Made by a program: the position numbers and the translations under genes. The notes beneath the pieces are model-generated. The model was not told the DNA's origin. It did no database searches and was given only the letters and a program-made list of their open reading frames with translations. Below, piece after piece: positions 56,272 through 64,000 of a stretch of 64,000 nt of DNA (positions are counted from its first letter, which is position 1; every line of letters begins with the position of its first letter). The stretch is from Tillandsia leiboldiana (taxonomy: Eukaryota > Streptophyta > Magnoliopsida > Poales > Bromeliaceae): assembly GCA_029204045.2 (NCBI GenBank), contig CM055063.1, positions 30,366,810-30,430,809 of the forward strand. Direction: 5' to 3'.

Positions 56272-57576
56272 TGTTAAGGAATTTGTTTTGACGTATTTCG
56301 TGAAAGTGTTTAAGTCTTGAAGATTGAAGATGAGGATGTTTGGATCATATACCTCAATCTCAAGAAAGAAGAATTCAAAAGGATCCGGTACGTTTAATTA
56401 AATAATCTTGGTGTTCCGAAAACTTTTTATTGTGTAGAAACACTTGGATGGGTTTTTAATTGCATAAAAATCAGAAAACTGGACTGTTATATGTTCAGGA
56501 TCCGGATCAGCGTATTCTAGTCCGGACCCCGAACGTAGGTAGGTTCATGCGGAAATCCAGTCCGGAACGCCCTTGGTTCAGTCCGGACCCCGAACGTGGA
56601 TTTTGCAGAAATCGCATGAACAGTCTGGACCGTGGTTATTTCAGTCCGGACCCCGAACACTGTTTTTTCAGGAATTCTCTGAAAAACAATGACAGTTCGG
56701 ATCAAGCCAAATCCAGTCCGGACCGTCGTGCGGAAAAAAGTTTGTTAAAGTCAGTTTTTGATTCTTATCCACTTCCAATGGTTTCTAACCTATAAGTAAA
56801 CCCTAATTTCATTTCTTAGGGTAAGCAGAACAAGATGTAATGATCCGTATGGTAGAAAATTTCATAATCCAAAATTAACGGAGATTTAGAGAAATCCACA
56901 TATAGAGAAGAAAGGAAATAACTAGATTGATTCTATGTTTCTTCATCTATATTGATTAATTTGATTATAGGTTTTCAAACTCAGATTTTGAGTAGAATCA
57001 AATTAATGAATACTTAGATGGTATTTCTGATCTATCTTTGATCTAAGTATTCGGCGGATTTTCACCACCAACAAAACAACGATTTTCCCAAAAATCGGCA
57101 CCTGGATTCGCGTGGCCTTGTGGATTCAAGGTGCTACCGCTCTCGTGGATTCGGAGCGAGGTACGTTCGTGTGATCAATACGTACTACTTGGTGGAGACC
57201 GTGGATTCGGTTGGACGTCGTGGACTCGACGTTGGACGCCGTGGATTCGGCGTTGGACGCAAATCATGGATTCGAGGCGCGTTGCGGAGCGAGCGGAGAA
57301 GATCAACTCGGAGCGTATGGAAAAAGGTTGAGTCGTGTGTCAGTACGGTATATCACCTTTGTACGTGTTTAATCTTAGTTGATTTCACCGTGTGATCGGT
57401 CCCGTGGTTTTTTACTCCTGGTTTTGGAGTTTTCCACGTAAAATCTCTGCGTGTTATTTACTTTTCCGCATTGGGTTATTTTTACGCAAAGATTTTGGAG
57501 TGTTTATTGTTTACACCTATTCACCCCCCTCTAGGTGTTTTTTTCCCTGTTCAGATCCATATAGTTATAACCCACA
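56272..57576 (+). mobile_element. Copia-2 5' LTR
   Basis: About 1305 bp, TGTTAAGG...AACCCACA, diverged from copia-1. TATA-like TATAAGTA at 56791. Palindromes are mostly AGTCCGGACC instead of GATCCGGATC (one GATCCGGATC at 56499). Possible target duplication TATAA at 56267-56271; its partner is outside the window. Confidence 0.88.
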
Positions 57577-57578
57577 AG

Positions 57579-57590
57579 TGGTATCGGAGT
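57579..57590 (+). promoter_or_regulatory. Primer-binding site of copia-2
   Basis: TGGTATCGGAGT, one mismatch from the copia-1 site. Confidence 0.8.
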
Positions 57591-57609
57591 GGAAATAGGG
57601 TTGTAAACA

Positions 57610-58569
57610 ATGGTTGAAGGTGGAAACATCAACAGACCACTGTTCTTCGATGGAACAAACTATGCTTACTGGAAAGTACGCATGAGAGCGTTTTTAATTT
57701 CCATCGATGAACGGGTGTGGCAATCAATAGAGTTTGGATGGACAAATCCTACCGAAATTATTGCTGATGTTCGCACCATCAAACCTAGGTCGAAATGGAC
57801 CAAGGAAGAAATTGATTTATCTTCTTACAACGGCAAAGGAATTAACGCCTTATTTAATGCTTTGTCGCAAACTGAGTTCTCTCGCGTCTCGGCATGTGAG
57901 ACTGCGTAAGAAATCTGGGATGTTCTACAAGTTACACATGAGGGAACAAGCCTTGTGAAGATTCAAAAACTGCAAATGCTTACGAGCAAATTTGACTCAA
58001 TTTTTATGGCAGAAAATGAATCGTTCACAGATTATTATACACGATTGCAAGATATCGTAAATACATGTGCTAACTTGGGAGAGAAAATTCCAGAATCTAA
58101 AGTTGTAAGAAAGATTTTAAGGACTCTTCCTGAAAAATTTCGCCCTAAGGTTGCGGCCATTGAAACAGTTAAACACCCGGACGAAATCCGTGTAGAAGAA
58201 TTAGTTGGTGCACTTCAAACTTATGAAATGATATTTCCTACTAACTATTCTTCTGGAAAGCCATCTTCTTCTAAGTCTTCAGGTTTCACATTGAAATCAA
58301 CAAAAGAAGAAGACGCGGATTCATCCTCCTCGGACGATGATGAGAATCTATCAATGGAGGATTTCGAAAAGCAACTTGCATTCTTGACAAGGAAATTTCA
58401 CCGAAGCTTTCGAAGGGGTAATTCAAGCAAAACTTCATCCTTCGTAAAGTCGAAGAAAGGCAAAGGATCTTCAGGCTTTATGTCAAGAAAGCAAGAGAGT
58501 TTTTCAAAGGACAAGAAAAACTCAGAGGGACAAATCCAATGCTTCAAGTGCCGAGGCTACGGTCACATC
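57610..58569 (+). pseudogene. gag: Copia-2 gag, first part
   Basis: MVEGGNINRPLFFDGTNYAYW start, UBN2-type core, one TAA stop (57907-57909, in the conserved ETA-EIWDV region), acidic linker, and zinc knuckle up to CFKCRGYGHI where solo LTR H is inserted. Confidence 0.92.
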
Positions 58570-58822
58570 TGTGATGATCCGGACTTCCGCAGGAACTGTT
58601 GCATTAAACAGGGACTGTATGAAGCTTATACGGTGTACCGGAACTTGTAGAATCGAAATTGGACCTCAGAAATAGACTCGGCGCAAAAATCGGATCAAGT
58701 GGGCTTTTCCGGGAGTTTTCGGCAAAATTTCGGATGAGAATTTGGCGAAAAGGACGGCGGATTTGGACTCAGCGCGCGAAAACGATCAAAATGGTGTATT
58801 TACTTATTTTTTCAGCGCAAAA

Positions 58823-58844
58823 TTACTGTTCACCGGAACAGTAA
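58823..58844. repeat. Inverted repeat in H U3
   Basis: TTACTGTTC-ACCG-GAACAGTAA, a perfect 9-bp stem; a partial copy follows at about 58857-58870. Confidence 0.8.
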
Positions 58845-59027
58845 CTCCGGCGGCCGGAATTACTGTTCCGGAGGCCGGCGGCGACCGGCGGGCGGCGGCG
58901 CAGCGGCGGAGCGCGGCGAAGAGCAGCGGAGCGCAGCGGAGCACGGCGCGGGCAGCGCGGGTAGGCGCGCAGGTGCGGGGTCCACAGGCATGGCGTGCAC
59001 CGGTAGCACCGAAGATTTCTGTTGCCA

Positions 59028-59226
59028 TGTGGCAGCTCCTGATTGGCTGGACGACTTCTAGAAGGCGGCGTTGTCTGTGACACGTGGCATCACCCCATTG
59101 GCCGACATCTTTCGGAAGACCCGGCGCGGGGACCGGGCACGTGCTCCGGGTGACACGTGGCGGCTTCTGAGTGGCCCTTGCACAGGCTATTTCCTGTTCT
59201 GTGGACACGTGGCGCTTCCTGGTTGG
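59028..59226 (-). promoter_or_regulatory. ERSE-like array in LTR H
   Basis: Four units with 9-base spacing: 59028-59046 (CCACA), 59083-59101 (perfect), 59156-59174 (CCACT), 59208-59226 (CCAAC). TATA follows about 60 bp later. Confidence 0.7.
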
Positions 59227-59572
59227 TCCATTTTGGTGTTTCCTGTTTTGCCTGATCCCGTGTGGGAAGATTCCCTTGGCCCATTATAAATAGGATCCCT
59301 CACTCCCTCCCATTCTCACCTTGGGATCCGAGCTTTAGAGAGAGAACCAGAGCTTGGGCTCTCTATGAAAATTATTCCTCTCTCTCTCTTCTCTCTCTCC
59401 CCTAGAAATTTTAGAATTTTTGGAGTTATCAATAGTGAGTTATCTGCGACGCGGCGCACTGCGACGATTTTCTTTTTCGGCCCATTTCTCGTCGCAGTTC
59501 AGTCGAAAAAATCCCTGTGGGCTAACGAGGAGGAATTTTTGAACGATTTTCATGGCAGCGCATTCCTAAAAG

Positions 59573-61439
59573 GTAAGGCTTCGATTTTCGAGTTGATCAC
59601 TTTGCTCCATTTCACACTTTTGGCACGGTTTCCGAAGCCTCTTTGACCCCTCTTTTTGCTGTGGAAATTTCTGGATAGCATCGACTTCTCCGATTTTTAT
59701 CTTGGCGTAGGAGCATCAGATCGAGGCGTTTAAAGAGTCGATTTCGATCTACTCGTCGCAAGGAACGCAACCGTAATTTTTTTGGATTTTTATGAGCACT
59801 ATATAGAGGTGAAAAACTCCTCTCTTTTCGTGCTATTTGAAAAACAGCAAAAGCGGTATTTTTATGAATAATATAGTTACACCCTGTGCAATGTGTGTTG
59901 CTGTAGGGCACCGTTTTCGACAGACAGTAGTTTTAGGGGACTGTGGACAGCCAGGAGACTATCTGGGTGTGATTTGAGCTGTTCGAGGTGAGCGGTTGTT
60001 GCTTACCTCATTTTTGACAAGCTCACTGGGATTATTAGAACTCCCCTAAAATTTAATTGATAAGAACCATTGGGACGAACTAATATGACAATTGATGAGA
60101 ACCATTGGGACGAACTAATATGACAATTGATGAGAACCGCTGGGACGAACTCTCCTAAAATTTAATATGACCCCACAGATTATATGATAACTTATCTTGG
60201 GACACTGTGATTGGGACAAAGGCTATAATCTCGCATGCAAATAACTTTTATATCAGTACAGTAAATCAATCTTTTAAAATAAATATTTGACACTTTTTTT
60301 TTACAGTTTTTAAATGGTACAGTTGCATGCTCGACATCTAGTTAGCCACTATTTATTGCTACACTATCATATTGGGATTTGAACATGTTTCATTACTCTC
60401 CTTTGCATTCAGATGCTTGTTGCTCGAGTATGAGCAGGGGTTTGGGATAGTGTAGTCAGGATTGCATTAGATTGTGGACTTGTGGGGTATTGCGGTGACC
60501 ACGGACAGCAGGTGGTCGACCAGATGTTTATCCTTGCATCAGATTTGGGTTGAGTCTGGTTTATTTGTTTGCACCAGTTGGGGATCGGGATGGAGTTTCC
60601 CACTTTGATCATAGTCATGATCCCGTCCTGCTATATTGTGATACTTGTGAGACATGTGCTACAGAGATACTTGTGATACTAATGACAGAGATACTTTACT
60701 CGTGTGGGTCGCTCCCCTCGAGTGCCACTCCGGAGGTAGGCTTTTTGGACCCAGCCGTGTGTGCCGGTCTGATACTTATTTTGGGATGCGAGCCGTGCGG
60801 GCCGATCCCGCGGTTTCGAGCCGTGTGTGCAGATTCCGCTAAGCAGGCAATACCAGTTTTACTGATGGTGCTAGATTGGGTTATTTGGTCAGACACTGTT
60901 TCCTGATGCATTCATATAATCATTTCTTTCGGTATCGCATTTAGAGGCATGCTAGTAGTGGTAGTTCCCTATTTCAGTACCTTATGTACCTTACCACTTC
61001 ATCTTTTTCCCTTTGCCTCTAGTAGTCCTAGTGGGTGCGTCAGAGTTGAGGTTTTACCCACTAGGGGAGGCTACTGGTTTACCTGGTAGTTCTCACCCCC
61101 AATGTTATTTTCTGTTTCTTCCTTCTCCTTTATTTTGCAGAGTCGTCTGCGGGAGCTGCTAGGCCATCGGCAGCTGATCGAGGTAAGGGGATCGCTGAAT
61201 AGATAGATCTCCTGGGAAACTGAGAGCTGTTAGATAGATGCTGCACCCTTTACTCAGACTGTGGTATTCCTCTTTTATTTTAGATCTGGCTTTCGCCAGC
61301 TGGTTGTACTATTTTGGTGAGCTGGGAGATTATTGTACTTATTACAGCTTTATTTGTAGTTCCAGTCTGAGATACTATGTGGTTCTTCTACTTCAGCTCT
61401 GTATTATGCTCTTTTATTGTTCATATTATATCGGAGCAG
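59573..61439 (+). other. Candidate LTR intron (H)
   Basis: Donor AAAAG|GTAAGG and acceptor TCGGAGCAG| give 1867 bp. The branch motif is weaker (CTGTA). Prediction only. Confidence 0.4.
60054..60155. repeat. Three tandem copies of a 41-42-bp unit
   Basis: Units carry GAGAACCATTGGGACGAACT within LTR H. Confidence 0.85.
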
Positions 61440-61452
61440 GTTACCAGCGTTT

Positions 61453-61480
61453 CGTGTACTCGGGAAATCCCGTATGCACG
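61453..61480 (+). other. U5 hairpin of LTR H
   Basis: Two-part stem: CGTGTA/TATGCACG-side outer pairs (one G-U), a 2x2 internal loop, CGGG/CCCG inner pairs, loop AAAT. Confidence 0.55.
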
Positions 61481-61518
61481 GCGGATCTGTTGGCGAGCCC
61501 GGGTTCCGGGGTGTGACA

Positions 61519-61859
61519 ACATCTCAACGGAGTGTCCCAACAAGAATCCGTCTAAGAAGAAGGCAATGCAAGCCGCCACTTGGGATGACACCTCAACTTT
61601 CAATGAGTCATCTTCCAGTGATGAAGAAAACAACGCAACGGCATTCCATGCGTCCACAACTTCACCTTACGTGTGCTTTATGGCAAGTACATCCGGTTCA
61701 TTATCCAACTCCTCCCAGGTTGAAAAAACTGTAACGGATGATGAACTGAGCAATTCCGAAGGTGAAGACTTTGCTTTTGCCTATCATAAGCTTTTAAAGG
61801 ATTCAAAGAAATTGGCAAAGTGAAACAAGAGTTTGAGAAGGAGATTGCAGGATCTAATC
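61519..61859 (+). pseudogene. gag: Copia-2 gag, second part
   Basis: Resumes after the ACATC duplication with the last zinc-knuckle residues (STEC), then the acidic linker and coiled-coil start matching copia-1. A TGA stop (61821-61823) lies in the DSKKLAK region. Interrupted by reversed LTR G. Confidence 0.9.
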
Positions 61860-64000
61860 TGTCACGCCCCGGGGAAGAAACTGCGACCCGGGCTCGCCAA
61901 CAGATCCACCGTCGACACGGGAAGCCCCGCACCGACGAAGCGTCTAACCTGCAAAAGATAGAACTACAGCTACACAGATATCAGAGCGGAAAATAAAAGC
62001 TGTAATATAAAATCAAACTACTAATAGGCTAAGATTAAATACAAAGTCCATCTCCCAAATACCTGAATAATACAAGGTCAGATACAAATAAAAATCCACC
62101 TATACAACATCTATGAAACCAAAAAAAAGGAGATAACTAAAACTGGAAATATAACAATAACAGTGAATCCCACAGTCCGGGATGGTACATCTACCTCACT
62201 CTAATCAAACTATGCTGGTAGGGAACTATCTCGCGACTCCCTGTCCTCGGTACGTCAAGCCAGCTCGGCAGGAACGGAAGAAAAAGCCTCAGCAACCTGT
62301 CACCGACAGAGGGTGTGAGAACTACATCCTACAGTAATTCTCTGTGGGTACCGTCTCCAAGACCCACGGTCTGCCCACTAAGTCTACTAGAGGCAAATAT
62401 AATAGAAAAGGACTGTGATGAAGGAAACTAAGCTGGAAAAGTATCTACAGCTATCATGCCTCTATCTACTATGCTCAAAAGGGAAAAACACAGATGATGG
62501 TATGCCTCCACCCGCTACTGCTAATATGTCTCAAGTATCATGCTCAAGGTAAAACTCAACTATGAACATGCTATGAAACTCACTCTCACATATCACCCAA
62601 TCTCAATGACTGTCCCTTTTTGGACCAGTCAACTCATCTACTGCCACTCATGCCCAAACAGGGCTTGGTCTTACGTAGGGTGTCCCTCAAGGACTATCTC
62701 AGTAACCACATCGCAGCCTCATCAGGCTCGGTATCATCATCGCATCCGGAGCGTAGCTCGCGGGGAGCGACCCCGTGAACTCAAGTATCTCACAACTGGC
62801 ATAAAACCTCAGTCTCAGCAGGCTATAATCCACGATCAAACAGATTGGAACTCAATGCTCAACTAGCATAACTCAGTCGGAGAAAGACTCCACGACTCGA
62901 TCAGGAAATGCCCACACAATCTCAAAGCTATGTCGGAGAAACCTCGACGACTCAATCTCAGAAAGCTAACCCACTAAAAGAAAGTACACAACCACTGGGA
63001 CCGCCGTCAGCCCAAACGGCTCCCAAAACGACACCCCACTCATAGACGAGAAGAACCGTCTGACGCAGCAAGGGTCCGAGAATCTCGTTAGGCCGGTGTC
63101 TAGAACCCCAATCAAACAAGAACAGACTCTAGGTTTAGCCTATCGAAGTTCTCGATCCCTTACCGTTCGGGGATTCGGCTCCCTCGGTTAAAGTGGGAAA
63201 CCAACACAACAAGCTAAACTCAGGGGCTGGAAATGCTCTACAACCAAATAGCGGAGGGTCAAAAACCCCGGGAGACTAATACCTATGACCCCAATCAAAC
63301 AAGAACAGGCTATAGGCGTAGCCTCCCATTGCTTTCGACCCCAGAAAGAAATCAGCCCTTAGAACCCAGATCACTCACCCCTGTCGGGTTAGGAACAATT
63401 TAGGAGAAAAGGTGACCTTTATTATAAAATACCGTCTTGAATTGAGAAAACCAACTTTTATAGATTTTAGTTCTTGAGAAAATCAGTTAAAAACAAGTTT
63501 ATTTTCCGGATTCCAAAGGGTTAATGCCTCCGCTCAATCAAATTAGAACAGGCTTCGGCGACCCCTAGAAATTCGGAAGGAAAAACACTGGTTTACTAAA
63601 ATCATGAGTGTCCAAAAACATTCTGGATTCAATGTCCTGATAACACACGCTCACCACGATCACAACTTGGTGGTGACAACCAAACAGAGAAATACCCAAA
63701 GATCCAGGACCACCGTTTTCCCAAAACAGTTCCCAAAACACTAACACTGGCCTAACACAGCTACCAGACCCCACTCAGCCCCCAGGCCCGAGTGCAACAT
63801 ACGTCCCACAATGCCCTGACCACTCGGCCCACTACCCGGGCGAGGAACTCTATGTCCAGAAAGAAATGTAATGTGTGGGATGTCTAAAGCATAAAAGAAC
63901 CTAGCCCAGATTAAGGTTCTCTACGGTCTGGTTAAACACATGCAACATATGACGGGGGTGCTAGTCAAGGTTCCAATAATACACTTATTCTAGCATGCTG
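61860..64000 (-). mobile_element. Gypsy LTR G (reversed, runs off the window)
   Basis: Minus-strand end GGGGCGTGACA at 61860, U5 hairpin (61910-61937, two-part stem), acceptor (61949-61950), branch motif CTGAT (61980-61984). Closely related to D: 63690-64000 resembles 1-290. Left flank TAATC may be the target duplication. Confidence 0.88.

Larger units (their letters stand above)
58570..61518 (+). mobile_element. Solo LTR H (gypsy)
   Basis: 2949 bp from TGTGATGATCC to GGGTGTGACA, with ACATC on both sides (58565-58569 and 61519-61523). It has an ERSE-type U3, TATA at 59285-59293, donor AAAAG|GTAAGG (59573), branch-like/acceptor region (acceptor ending 61439) and a U5 hairpin. No internal region, hence solo. 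Coding-like frames inside are spurious. Confidence 0.92.

Overview
The window is plant nuclear heterochromatin made almost entirely of nested LTR retrotransposons. I see no host gene, tRNA, rRNA or CRISPR array. The angiosperm assignment rests on Tekay/Del-like Ty3/gypsy chromoviruses (initiator-Met primer sites, a C-terminal chromodomain-like tail, TATAAATA promoters) and on Sirevirus-like Ty1/copia elements (long gag, an extra ORF after pol, palindrome-rich LTRs). No species can be named. A run of exactly 100 N at 38249-38348 marks a scaffold gap.

Left of the gap. 1-2847 is a reversed piece of the giant LTR of gypsy element D. 2848-7430 is the 3' half of copia-1: RNase H tail, env-like ORF and 3' LTR. 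7431-10610 and 25961-26258 are parts of the 3' LTR of an old gypsy element B. B is split by element C (10611-25955, target duplication GAAAG), which has 3.0-kb LTRs and a decayed gag-pol. C's 5' LTR carries a reversed solo LTR, F (12592-16749, duplication CAGTG). 26259-29893 is B's internal region. 29894-38248 is element A (4.8-kb LTR, 2.2-kb non-coding interior), inserted exactly into B's primer-binding site.

Right of the gap. 38349-45192 is the end of D's 5' LTR, a deleted interior and the full 4.55-kb 3' LTR. 45193-51410 is the 5' half of copia-1 on the minus strand. 51411-51733 is the missing end of B's LTR. After an unassigned AT-rich island come partial LTRs K and J, reversed LTR E, a second copia (5' LTR and gag), a solo LTR H inside its gag zinc knuckle, and reversed LTR G to the window end.

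The two halves of copia-1, of B's LTR and of D fit together only if everything left of the gap is inverted: codons continue across the break, and the target duplications of both D (ACTAG) and copia-1 (TCTCT) match across it. The left contig is probably misoriented.

The best candidates for undescribed biology are shared regulatory and RNA signals of the gypsy LTR families: (1) U3 arrays of CCAAT-N9-CCACG, the ER-stress response element layout; (2) a leader hairpin about 170 nt after the primer site with a 6-nt self-complementary loop and compensatory changes, like a retroviral dimerisation kissing loop; (3) a U5 hairpin conserved in structure but not in sequence; (4) a likely 2-3.6-kb intron within the giant LTRs. 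The copia elements add a GATCCGGATC palindrome array that occurs in the LTR and again upstream of the env-like ORF.
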